In this document: positions 49,806-57,643 of the stretch, one piece after another
How positions within the stretch are numbered: the first letter of the stretch is position 1
Layout of the letters: every line of letters begins with the position of its first letter
NCBI GenBank assembly: GCA_016788205.1
Contig: JAEUTA010000027.1
Location: 124,001-188,000, forward strand
DNA: 64,000 nt
DNA from: Flavobacteriales bacterium
GTDB lineage: Bacteria; Bacteroidota; Bacteroidia; Flavobacteriales_F; PHOS-HE28
Direction of reading: 5' to 3'
Notes under the pieces: model-generated
Told to the model about the DNA's origin: nothing
What the model saw: the letters and a program-made list of their open reading frames with translations, nothing else
The model's database searches: none
Translations under genes and position numbers: made by a program

Positions 49806-52445
49806 GTGGATAAGTCGAAGAAAGCGGTCGACGAAAGCAACTATTGGCCCGTCAACTTTGTCAGGCAACACCGGAACGGTAAGTCTGGCAATGATGTGAT
49901 GCTGCACGATACCCTGCTTCGACATGCGGAACAACGCCCGGGCAAGGAAGCTTTGCGAGCGCTGGACGGCCGGGCTATATCGTATGGGGAGCTTCCTCAT
50001 CGGCTCGGGGCTGTTCAGCGTTGGGTCGCTGGCGTCGGGGTTCCTTACGGTCAGGTGCTGGCCGTTGCCATGTCGAACGGTGCCGATGCCGTCCTGACTT
50101 TGCTGGGCGCATCATTGCACGCCACATTGTCCCCATTGGATCCCGATCTGGGGCCTGCTGAGATCAGGTCCATGCTGGAGCAGGTAGGTGCCAAAGGGAT
50201 CCTCACGGATGTTGCGCACGCCGGGCGATTGAGCGCGCTTGCGGCTGAGTTGGGTGTTCCCTTGTTCATTCCTCCGTTCCAGGGGAGTGGAGACCTCGGT
50301 ACGTTATCCGGTGGTGCGAACGGTGGATTCATCGCCCCCACCCCGGATCACGTCCTTCTCCTCCATCGTACATCGGGCACCACAGGTACATCGAAGCGCG
50401 TTCCGCTGCGCGCCAACAACATCGGCATACAGGCGCGCAACACGGCCGATAGTTTGAACCTGACCGATCAGGATCGCATCGTGAACGTGATGCCTATTTT
50501 CCACATGCATGGTTTCGGCTGTTTGAGCGGAACATTGTGGAGCGGTGGTACGGTGATATGCACACCTGGCCACGACGGAAAGCATTATGCGGAATGGGTC
50601 CGCACCCACAAGCCCACGTGGTTCTCGGCGTCCCCCACCATCCTGCACGACATAACACGTGCACATCGGCAGGATCCGCTGCTGAAGGAAGAAGCGCCCT
50701 ATCGCTTCATACGGTCCCTTTCGGCGGCCATCCCGTTCGGTCTGGCCGAGGAGATCGAACGCGCTACGGTAGCACCCTTGGTGGAGCAGTATGGCCTTAC
50801 GGAGGCATTGTCGCCCGTTATCGCCAATCATCCGCCTCCCGGTTCGCGCAAGCTGGGGTCCATCGGCAAAGCTTACCGCACCGAGGTGCGCATCATGGAT
50901 CAGGAGGGAAGGGAGGTGCTGAATGGAGAGGTTGGCGAGATCACGCTGAAAGGTCCGGGTGTCATCGAGGCTTATGCGGAAACACCCGAACTGAACGCCA
51001 AGGCGTGGTTCGGTGATCATTTCCGGACCGGCGATCTGGGATATCGGGATGATGACGGGCGCATCTACATCACTGGGCGGTCCAAGGAAGAGATCAACCG
51101 AGGTGGAGAGAAGATCAGTCCGTATGAAGTGGAAGCGGCGCTTGCCGGTCACCCGGGAGTGAAGGTCGCCGCTGCGTTCGCTGTACCTCACCCGACGTTG
51201 GGAGATGAAGTGGCTTTGGCTTACGTGCCCGTGGGGGCTCCGGTAGGTTCTGAGGAGTTGCGACGCTGGATGCTCGGTCGCATCGCTGCTTTCAAGGCCC
51301 CGAAGAAGTACTTCGTAGTGGACGAGCTACCGACCACCGCCACTGGGAAGGTGAAGCGCTATGCGTTGGCTGGTCTCTTGAACGATGGTTCGCCGATCGA
51401 GATCGCCGAAGCGAACGGTGCTACCACCATGGAGCCCTATGAGCGGGCCGTGGCACAGGCCTTGGCCGCTGGTCCGCTGCTGGGAGTGGACCCCGAAGTG
51501 CTGCCTGCCGACTATGTGCAACGCACAGTTGCGTTGGTCTGGGGACAGGAACTGGGTCTTGAGCGGGTGCTGCTCACCGATGACTTCTTCCTGCTGGGCG
51601 GCGACAGCCTGTCGGGGGTGCGTATCTGTGGCCGGTTGTGCGACATGCTCGGCTGCCAGGTGAAACTGGTGGATCTCTTCCGCAACCCGAAACTGAAGGA
51701 CTTCGCCGTGGAGCTCGGTCGCACGGAAACCACCCGTCGATGGACCAACCTGGCTCCCATACGATCGACCGGATCGCGGCTGCCTTTCGTTTGCGTTCAC
51801 GGGGACGAAGGCAACTACAACATCCCGCGCTTGTTGAACGAGGATCGTCCTTTCCTCGGCTTCATGCACCAAGGCGAGGACGGTCTGGGCATGAAGCACC
51901 AGACCATCAGGTCCATCGCACGTCATTACGCGAACGAACTGTTGGATGCCCGCCCCGATGGTCCGTACATCCTATCCGGTTTCAGCATGGGCGGCGTCAT
52001 CGCTTTTGAGATGGCGCGCAGGTTGGTGTCCTTGGGCAAGGAGGTTCCACTGCTCGTGCTGTTGGATGCGCGAGGACCTGATTTTAACTGGTGGCGCTAT
52101 GCACCGCGCACCAAATTGGCCGACCTACGAGGCGATCTCCTGCGCCCCCGCTGTGATCGTTACCTCGATCGCGGTCAACCCATCCCGTTCAAACTGCGCA
52201 ATTTCTATATCATCAATACGTATCGCAGGGCGCTGGAACGGTACCAACCCAAGCCGTATAGCGGCAAGGTGCTGCTGGTGCGGAGCAGGCAGCGTGCGAA
52301 CGAACCGGCCGGGTGGCAGAACCTGCTGCTCGGCGATGTGCACACACGTGTGCTACCTGGTGAGCACTTGACCATACTACGCGAACCTCACGTGCGAGCG
52401 GTGGTAGCGGCTGTGGAGGAGTACCTCCGTGGAAGCGGAATGTAG
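49806..52445 (+). CDS. Adenylation-carrier-thioesterase (A-T-TE) synthetase
   Basis: This 879-residue single-module enzyme has an AMP-forming adenylation domain (about 32-540) with LLLHRTSGTTGTSKRVPL (about 183), FHMHGFG, QYGLTEA (about 327), FRTGDLGYRDDDGRIYITGR (about 406) and PTTATGKVKRY. A carrier domain follows, with LLGGDSLSGVRI (phosphopantetheine Ser601). A type I thioesterase ends the protein, with LSGFSMGGVIAFEMARRL (Ser727), an Asp after the next strand and His in PGEHLTIL. No condensation domain is present. This A-T-TE order is that of enzymes that dimerise aryl or indolyl 2-oxoacids into quinones or furanones. The adenylation domain, however, looks closer to oxalate/acyl-CoA-ligase types, so the substrate is open. 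The start is GTG at 49806; an ATG at 49899 is an alternative. Confidence 0.9.
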   Translation: MDKSKKAVDESNYWPVNFVRQHRNGKSGNDVMLHDTLLRHAEQRPGKEALRALDGRAISYGELPHRLGAVQRWVAGVGVPYGQVLAVAMSNGADAVLTLLGASLHATLSPLDPDLGPAEIRSMLEQVGAKGILTDVAHAGRLSALAAELGVPLFIPPFQGSGDLGTLSGGANGGFIAPTPDHVLLLHRTSGTTGTSKRVPLRANNIGIQARNTADSLNLTDQDRIVNVMPIFHMHGFGCLSGTLWSGGTVICTPGHDGKHYAEWVRTHKPTWFSASPTILHDITRAHRQDPLLKEEAPYRFIRSLSAAIPFGLAEEIERATVAPLVEQYGLTEALSPVIANHPPPGSRKLGSIGKAYRTEVRIMDQEGREVLNGEVGEITLKGPGVIEAYAETPELNAKAWFGDHFRTGDLGYRDDDGRIYITGRSKEEINRGGEKISPYEVEAALAGHPGVKVAAAFAVPHPTLGDEVALAYVPVGAPVGSEELRRWMLGRIAAFKAPKKYFVVDELPTTATGKVKRYALAGLLNDGSPIEIAEANGATTMEPYERAVAQALAAGPLLGVDPEVLPADYVQRTVALVWGQELGLERVLLTDDFFLLGGDSLSGVRICGRLCDMLGCQVKLVDLFRNPKLKDFAVELGRTETTRRWTNLAPIRSTGSRLPFVCVHGDEGNYNIPRLLNEDRPFLGFMHQGEDGLGMKHQTIRSIARHYANELLDARPDGPYILSGFSMGGVIAFEMARRLVSLGKEVPLLVLLDARGPDFNWWRYAPRTKLADLRGDLLRPRCDRYLDRGQPIPFKLRNFYIINTYRRALERYQPKPYSGKVLLVRSRQRANEPAGWQNLLLGDVHTRVLPGEHLTILREPHVRAVVAAVEEYLRGSGM

Positions 52446-52718
52446 TCCAGTGCACCCCCGAGTGCGGCCTATGCGTTCCGTACCGTTCTCCATGTTCTGC
52501 AGCAGGTCGAAATGCAACAGAGCACGGATCCTTCTCTTCCCAAGAGAGAAGAAAATACGGCCGGTGGTGGACAGGAAGTACATGCTCGTCGATCGTTGAC
52601 AGCTTCTCATCTGATCGCCGGAACCCTTGTCGAAAACCTGCGTTCCGTGCATGCCCATGCGCAACCGTTGTAGGGGCAGTTTTGTCCAGTACTAGGAACC
52701 GCTCAAACCTGCACACTT

Positions 52719-53231
52719 ATGGCACGTCTTCCCATGCAACCCTTGTTGATCACCAACATGCTGCGCGGTTATCTGTACGAGGTGAACTTCGTTTACAAGC
52801 GGCTCCCCGCAGCCTTGGAGCGTGCTGGTGTAGCCACCACGGTGCAGCGTTGGGGTTCGTTCTTCAAAGAACAGGTGGATACGGTTCGCGATCACCACAC
52901 GGCATTGCAGAACGTGGTGAAGGAATGGGATCAACGCCTTCGTCCGTGCGCATGCTCGGAGGTCGATGAACTGTTGAATGAACTGCACCACGCCCTCGTG
53001 GCCCGGGGTACCACGCATACGATGGAACGCAGGGTACATGAAGTGATCACCCTATTGCGACGGTTGGTGGTGGCTCGTCTGGACGAAGGGGTTCAACTCG
53101 CACGAAAGCTCGGCGAAGTGGAACTGGCAGAGCGCTTGGAGGCACTTTTCGCGGATGAACGTGCACAGCACGACCTGATGCAGGACCCACAGCGCACGGA
53201 GGGTCTCTCGTTGACCACGCCGACCGCGTAA
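52719..53231 (+). CDS. Helical protein, possibly DUF892/ferritin-like
   Basis: This 170-residue, all-helical protein has spaced acidic and His residues (LRGYLYEVNFVYKRLPAAL, EQVDTVRDHHTALQNVV, CACSEVDELLNELHHALV, MERRVHEVITLLRRLVVARLDEGVQLARKLGEVELAERLEALFADERAQHDLM). The four-helix layout recalls the DUF892/YciF ferritin-like group, but metal-ligand spacing cannot be checked by eye. It has no export signal. The 273 bases upstream contain no convincing gene, only a weak TTCTCTT/AAGAGAGAA hairpin at about 52530-52550 after the synthetase gene. Confidence 0.65.
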   Translation: MARLPMQPLLITNMLRGYLYEVNFVYKRLPAALERAGVATTVQRWGSFFKEQVDTVRDHHTALQNVVKEWDQRLRPCACSEVDELLNELHHALVARGTTHTMERRVHEVITLLRRLVVARLDEGVQLARKLGEVELAERLEALFADERAQHDLMQDPQRTEGLSLTTPTA

Positions 53232-53235
53232 GTCG

Positions 53236-53255
53236 GTCCTGTCAAGTTACAGGAC
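53236..53255. terminator. Hairpin between convergent genes
   Basis: GTCCTGT (53236-53242) and ACAGGAC (53249-53255) form a perfect 7-bp stem with a six-base loop, exactly between the stops of the convergent genes at 53231 and 53255. There is no T tract on either side, so terminator activity is uncertain. Confidence 0.4.
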
Positions 53256-53803
53256 TACGCTCGTCGCGCTTGAGCGTGCATCTGCTCGGCCACGCTTTCG
53301 ATAAGAAAGCTGCCTTTGTTGGCGATGGCCAGGCCGAAACGTTCAGGATCCAACTTCATGAAGATGACGTTCCTCGCAGAGAGCATGACGGTTCGTCCAG
53401 CCACGACCCCTACGGAAAGCGTGTTGTCCTCGTCGTCGGTGAAAGCATGAGCCGGGTCCAGGAGTTCGGCGAAGAAGGTCTGTACACCATGTGCGGTATC
53501 TGTCCAGCGGGTCACTATCACTGGCACGTCGGTAAGGTCGGCATCGCGCTTGGCCATCTGGCCCATTTCGCCACGCACCGTTCGAAGCCATGGGACAAGG
53601 GCGGTTAATTCCGTGCTCGTGGGCTCATTGGCGCTCCAAATGCGCAACGGCATCGGTTCATGACCATCTTCGGTCAGCACCAATTGCCGTGGTTCAAGCC
53701 CCTCGATGCCGGATCCGAGTACCTCGTTCCCTACGGAGCTGAAATACCGCCCGGCCTCGCGGGACTGTGCTGCACCCGCTTTGAAGTGGAAGGTGAACGC
53801 CAT
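53255..53803 (-). CDS. Hypothetical protein
   Basis: I start this 182-residue protein at the ATG at 53803 (MAFTFHFKAGAAQSREAGRY); the open frame continues upstream but with unlikely, Arg/Trp-rich residues. It has no signal peptide or membrane segment. Recognisable pieces include RQLVLTEDGHEPMPLRIWSA, VIVTRWTDTAHGVQTFFAEL, HAFTDDEDNTLSVGVVAGRT and a helical end. I recognise no family. It converges with the ferritin-like gene. Confidence 0.6.
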   Translation of the reverse strand: MAFTFHFKAGAAQSREAGRYFSSVGNEVLGSGIEGLEPRQLVLTEDGHEPMPLRIWSANEPTSTELTALVPWLRTVRGEMGQMAKRDADLTDVPVIVTRWTDTAHGVQTFFAELLDPAHAFTDDEDNTLSVGVVAGRTVMLSARNVIFMKLDPERFGLAIANKGSFLIESVAEQMHAQARRA

Positions 53804-54065
53804 ACCCTCTATACGTCGGATCCTGTGCCAGGTTGGCCTCGTGCAGCGTAACCTTTTGGAAGTGATGACTGCAAGCCCATGAACTGGATTTAAGTTGGTT
53901 GGAGGTACGAAAGTCATTGGTTATCATGTAATTGGGTCGCCCTCGAACGCTGTTCTCTCATGCGGCGAATTCAGTTCTCTCAACGCATGCGATAAGATGG
54001 CTTTACGGTGGAAGATCTTCTCGTGCGATGTGGGACACCAGCGCCGATGTTGCGGCATCGGCGGG

Positions 54066-54073
54066 TAGGTTTG
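54066..54073 (+). promoter_or_regulatory. -7 box (TAGGTTTG) of the MFS gene
   Basis: TAGGTTTG matches TAnnTTTG completely and ends only 4 nt before the ATG at 54078, implying a leaderless transcript and fixing the start. Confidence 0.6.
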
Positions 54074-54077
54074 CGCC

Positions 54078-55319
54078 ATGCTCGCACGGGCTTTTCGTTT
54101 CTACATCGATTCCTTCCGTGGCTTCAGTCGGGAGATCTGGCTGCTTACGTTGGTCACGTTCATCAACCGGGCGGGAACGATGGTGGTGCCGTTCATGTCG
54201 CTGTATCTCACCAAGGACATGGGCCTTTCGTTGAAGCAGGTGGGATGGGTGATGAGCGCATTCGGCGCTGGTTCCGTAGTGGGGTCCTGGATCGGAGGTA
54301 AGCTCACGGACAAGATCGGCTTCTACGATGTCATGATCGGTGCGCTGCTCACCTCCGGCCTGGCGTTCATCGGGCTGCAATGGATCACAGGATTCGTTCC
54401 GTTCTGTGCGGCCGTCTTTTTCCTGCTGGTATTGTCCGATGCGTTCCGTCCGGCCATGTTCGTTGCCATCCGCAGCTATGCCAAGCCCGAAAGCAGGACG
54501 CGAGCGGTCACCTTGATCCGTTTGGCCATCAACCTGGGCTTCAGTCTAGGACCTGCGATCGGTGGTGTCATCATCGCTGGCTGGGGATATGCCGGTCTGT
54601 TCTGGATGGATGGGGTCACCTGCCTTGCGGCGATGGCACTGATGCTGGTGGGGTTGCCACGCGCACGAGCGATCATGGACGGTGATGCAGCGCGGTCTAC
54701 CGCGAACGGCTCCCCGTATGCTGACCGTCCATTCCTGTTCTTCGTTATCACGGTGGCGCTCATCAGCATCCCATTCCTTCAGTACTTCAGTTCGGTGCCG
54801 TTGTTCTACAGCGAAGTACATCATCGCAGCGAGGCTTACATCGGCCTGCTGTTGGGCATGAACGGCTTGCTCATCTTCCTTCTGGAAATGCCCCTGGTCA
54901 AGTATTGCGAAACACGCCGGTTCGGTCTTTACGGTCTGCTGCGCTTCAGCGTGTTGCTTTTCGCGCTCAGCTTCCTGGTGCTGAACCTCTTTCCCAGCGT
55001 GGTTTTCCTGTGGGTGGGCATGTTCCTGGCCACCGTGGGTGAGATGTTGAACTTCCCGTTCATGAACCGTTTCGCGTACGAACGTGCGGAGCGTGGGAGA
55101 CCCGGTGCCTACATGGCGCTCTTCACCATCGCTTGGAGCGTAGCGCATATCGTGGGACATACGTTCGGGTTGAACCTGGTGGCCACCTTCGACTACACGG
55201 TCACCTGGTATGTCTTCACCGCGATGCTGGTGCTCACCATCGGTGCGCTCCATATACTGGAGGCCATGGTACGCAAGGAGGCCATGCGTGCGGAGCGATC
55301 ACCTGTTGAGCCGTTGTGA
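54078..55319 (+). CDS. MFS transporter
   Basis: This 413-residue protein has 12 hydrophobic segments in two sets of six. The loop 2-3 motif GSWIGGKLTDKIGFYDVMIG and the similar position in the second half (LLGMNGLLIFLLEMPLVKYCETRRFGLYGL) are typical of the major facilitator superfamily, and NLGFSLGPAIGGVIIAGWGYAGLFWMDG matches motif C, which marks drug/H+ antiporters. A multidrug or metabolite exporter is likely; no substrate can be named. The 273 bases upstream hold only its promoter box and a relatively AT-rich stretch (about 53870-54000) with no gene that I can support. Confidence 0.9.
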   Translation: MLARAFRFYIDSFRGFSREIWLLTLVTFINRAGTMVVPFMSLYLTKDMGLSLKQVGWVMSAFGAGSVVGSWIGGKLTDKIGFYDVMIGALLTSGLAFIGLQWITGFVPFCAAVFFLLVLSDAFRPAMFVAIRSYAKPESRTRAVTLIRLAINLGFSLGPAIGGVIIAGWGYAGLFWMDGVTCLAAMALMLVGLPRARAIMDGDAARSTANGSPYADRPFLFFVITVALISIPFLQYFSSVPLFYSEVHHRSEAYIGLLLGMNGLLIFLLEMPLVKYCETRRFGLYGLLRFSVLLFALSFLVLNLFPSVVFLWVGMFLATVGEMLNFPFMNRFAYERAERGRPGAYMALFTIAWSVAHIVGHTFGLNLVATFDYTVTWYVFTAMLVLTIGALHILEAMVRKEAMRAERSPVEPL

Positions 55320-55322
55320 TCT

Positions 55323-55952
55323 TCATCGCTTCCGGAACAGCAGGCTCAAGATGCGGGGCGTGGTCTCTCGGTCGTCGTTATCGAAGTGTTCCCCCAGACT
55401 GATCAGTTCAAGACCGGCCGCAGATGCTGCGGAAAGGAAGTCGGATACGTGATGGTCATGGCAGCGCACCACTTGTGTTCCATTCTCGGTCACGAACCGC
55501 GCTTTCGAACCACTGTATTGTTTGAAAGGATGCAGTTCGCCGATGTACAGATGGCCGCGTGCATCCAGCACCGTGGCGGCAGCCAGAAGAACGGGAGCGA
55601 GATGTTCGATGTGTTCAAGCGTGAGACAGAAGGTGATAAGGTCATAAGTGCCTTCAACGAAGTCCCACGGCTGGAGCACATCAGCTTGCCTGAAGCATAC
55701 CCTGGCTGAACGGATCTTGTCGCGGGCCACATCCAGCATGCCTTCAGAAAGGTCGATGGCGGTGATGTGTTGGGCCGATCCCACCAACCATGCGGTGTTC
55801 TTGCCCGTGCCACAACCGATCTCCAGTACACGGTGGAAGGTCAATGGCGCAAGTGTTGAGCGCAGCACTTGTGCTTCCATATCGCGTGTACGGTTGTGGT
55901 CCTTGTCGTACTGCGCGCTCCAGCTGTCGTAAGCCTCTTTCGGGTCCATCAT
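55323..55952 (-). CDS. Class I SAM-dependent methyltransferase
   Basis: This 209-residue protein has the SAM-binding motif VLEIGCGTGKNTAWLV (about 40), ITAIDLSEGMLDVARDKI and YDLITFCLTLEHIEHLAPVLL, and the post-fold LYIGELHPFKQYSG. It belongs to the methyltransferase 11/25 group. The acceptor is unknown. It begins with two consecutive ATG codons (55952 and 55949), 7 nt after a TAGTTTCG box, and converges with the MFS gene. Confidence 0.87.
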   Translation of the reverse strand: MMDPKEAYDSWSAQYDKDHNRTRDMEAQVLRSTLAPLTFHRVLEIGCGTGKNTAWLVGSAQHITAIDLSEGMLDVARDKIRSARVCFRQADVLQPWDFVEGTYDLITFCLTLEHIEHLAPVLLAAATVLDARGHLYIGELHPFKQYSGSKARFVTENGTQVVRCHDHHVSDFLSAASAAGLELISLGEHFDNDDRETTPRILSLLFRKR

Positions 55953-55959
55953 GGCCTGG

Positions 55960-55967
55960 CGAAACTA
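55960..55967 (-). promoter_or_regulatory. Candidate -7 box (TAGTTTCG) for the methyltransferase gene
   Basis: The minus strand reads TAGTTTCG, ending 7 nt before the ATG at 55952. Confidence 0.4.
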
Positions 55968-55985
55968 GTTCCAGCGCAACGCGGA

Positions 55986-56804
55986 TCAGTGCTGGCCGCT
56001 GCCATAGGGCTCCATGCGCCCAACCTGCAAGGGCATTCCGTGTTCGGCCTGTCGCCAGATGGCGTTGCGCGAGTCCACATTGAAACGGTGGCCCTGCCAG
56101 GTAAGCTGGTAGCGGAATTCACCGTTCGTTTGCGCGATGCATGTGCCGAATTCGATGGGCTGCGCATGGGCGTTGAACCAGACCAGCTTGCCTTCCGCAT
56201 CCACATAGTAGGTGTTGGCATCCCCGGCCATCCGCACCACATGCTCGAAGTCACGTTCCACACGGTAATCCACCGGATCGTCGCCCCGTGCGAGATGCAA
56301 CGCTTCGCTCCATCCTTGTTCGATGGCCTCCAATCGGGCATGGCGAGGCGGGTGTCGTTCGGTACCGTGCACATCGCCGGCGATCTTCATGGCAGCGAGC
56401 GTGGCGTCCAAGGTGGCGCCCATCCGTTGCAGGATGAATCCGGAATAGCGATCACAGGCGAGCTCGTCACCCGGGCGTACCGCATCGGGCTCCAGCGTAT
56501 GGCCCAGTAGGTGATGCGCGATCTCATGCGCCATGATGCTCACGGCGGCGAGGTCGGTGCGCGCTGAGTCGAGAATGGAGGAGATGAAAGCAGGATCGTA
56601 GGCGATGATACGTTCATGCCCTTTGATGTAGGCTACTGCGGTGCGTACCTGCTCATCTTCGCGCACCGTGAAGTTGGGGAGCAGGCCGCTGTGGCGCACG
56701 ACACGGTACACGGCTTCTTTCGCGGCCGCTTCGTTCATGCGCGCCTGGGCGAGAAGACAACTGCCCGAGATCAGCAGGGCCGTGGACAGGATCGTGCGGA
56801 GCAT
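55986..56804 (-). CDS. M48 family metallopeptidase, exported
   Basis: I start this 272-residue protein at 56804 (MLRTILSTALLISGSCLLAQA), which gives a signal peptide. The zinc motif MAHEIAHHLLGHTLEPD (HExxH, about residue 95) and the downstream glutamate region DELACDRYSGFILQRMGA fit M48/Oma1-like proteases. Residues EAIEQGW and DVHGTERHPPRHARLEAIEQG follow the usual M48 tail (HPP...R). The C-terminal part (about 170-272) is a beta-rich extension without a family that I know. Probably periplasmic protein quality control. Confidence 0.87.
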   Translation of the reverse strand: MLRTILSTALLISGSCLLAQARMNEAAAKEAVYRVVRHSGLLPNFTVREDEQVRTAVAYIKGHERIIAYDPAFISSILDSARTDLAAVSIMAHEIAHHLLGHTLEPDAVRPGDELACDRYSGFILQRMGATLDATLAAMKIAGDVHGTERHPPRHARLEAIEQGWSEALHLARGDDPVDYRVERDFEHVVRMAGDANTYYVDAEGKLVWFNAHAQPIEFGTCIAQTNGEFRYQLTWQGHRFNVDSRNAIWRQAEHGMPLQVGRMEPYGSGQH

Positions 56805-56838
56805 GAGCGGAAGATAGTTCGTGTCCGTACATGGCACC

Positions 56839-56846
56839 TAGCTTTG
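56839..56846 (+). promoter_or_regulatory. -7 box (TAGCTTTG) of the thioesterase gene
   Basis: TAGCTTTG is a full match and ends 5 nt before the ATG at 56852. It lies downstream of the alternative ATG at 56831, so it decides the start. Confidence 0.6.
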
Positions 56847-56851
56847 CAACG

Positions 56852-57298
56852 ATGACAAGTCAGACCGGAACCTTCCGCTCGCGCATCACCCTGCGCTGGG
56901 CGGACATCGATGCCAATTTCCACCTCCGCCATTCGGTGTACTACGATCTGGGGGCGGCCCATCGCACGGAGATGCTCGCTTCACTCGGCATACACATGCG
57001 CGACATGCAGAAAGGAGGATTCGCACCGGTGCTTTTCCGAGAAGAGTGTCGGTTCCTGCGCGAGATCCGCATGGAAGATACCATGGAGTTGGAGGCGTGT
57101 GTTACGCAGTTGAGCAGGGACTACCGCAAATTCGGCTTCCAGCAGCGCTTCCTGCGAGGCGAAGAAGTGTGCGCCATCCTGCGCGTTGAAGGGGCCTGGT
57201 TTGATGCGCGCGCACGCAAGGTGGCGGCTCCACCGCAGCCGGTCATCGAAGCCATTCAACGGGTGGGAACGACGGACGATTTCGCTTGGATCGATTGA
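56852..57298 (+). CDS. Acyl-CoA thioesterase, 4HBT/hot-dog fold
   Basis: This 148-residue single hot-dog protein hydrolyses thioesters. It shows FRSRITLRWADIDANFHLRHSVYYDLGAAHRTEMLASLGI, the D-x-N/D-x-H-x-x-[NH] motif of 4-hydroxybenzoyl-CoA/FatM-type thioesterases, then FREECRFLREIRMEDTMELEACV and KFGFQQRFLRGEEVCAILRVEGAW. The start at 56852 is favoured because the promoter box falls between it and the upstream ATG at 56831. Substrate unknown. Confidence 0.9.
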   Translation: MTSQTGTFRSRITLRWADIDANFHLRHSVYYDLGAAHRTEMLASLGIHMRDMQKGGFAPVLFREECRFLREIRMEDTMELEACVTQLSRDYRKFGFQQRFLRGEEVCAILRVEGAWFDARARKVAAPPQPVIEAIQRVGTTDDFAWID

Positions 57299-57308
57299 CC
57301 CCTGGAAC

Positions 57309-57596
57309 TCATCCGATCCTGCTGGTCACGTCCTCGATCGCATCGGTGAGCTCTACACAGGCCCGGATGGTATCACGGTAGAGTTCGGCTCGTGGAGTGA
57401 GCGTGCTTTCACGCAACGCGTCCACCAGAACGCGCAGCCCATCGCAGCGCTGGTCCGTGCCGATGCCATTCGCCATCTGCCGGTCGATGTCGGCGATCAA
57501 GCCTTCATCCATGTGGTCGTTGCGCAGTTCGGTCTGGAGCATCAACACCGTTCTGCGCAGGGTTCGCAGGCTCCGTGTCAGTTCAAGGTCGGTCAT
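57309..57596 (-). CDS. Small helical protein, hypothetical
   Basis: This 95-residue frame (MTDLELTRSLRTLRRTVLML at the start) is helical, with heptad-like Leu spacing and a Cys at about residues 54 and 79. It begins 48 bases after the stop of the secreted-protein gene upstream and ends 11 bases from the thioesterase stop. It fits the gap without overlap, but no homologue family is recognised and it could be non-coding. Confidence 0.45.
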   Translation of the reverse strand: MTDLELTRSLRTLRRTVLMLQTELRNDHMDEGLIADIDRQMANGIGTDQRCDGLRVLVDALRESTLTPRAELYRDTIRACVELTDAIEDVTSRIG

Positions 57597-57643
57597 CGCG
57601 GATGCGAAGATGCGCTAGTACGTTCAAAACCCGGTGGGCGTGT

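Noticed and set aside
52446..52718. A 42-codon frame (ATG near 52470) in the gap after the synthetase gene
   Set aside because: No signal peptide, domain or promoter box, and the composition is unlike neighbouring genes.
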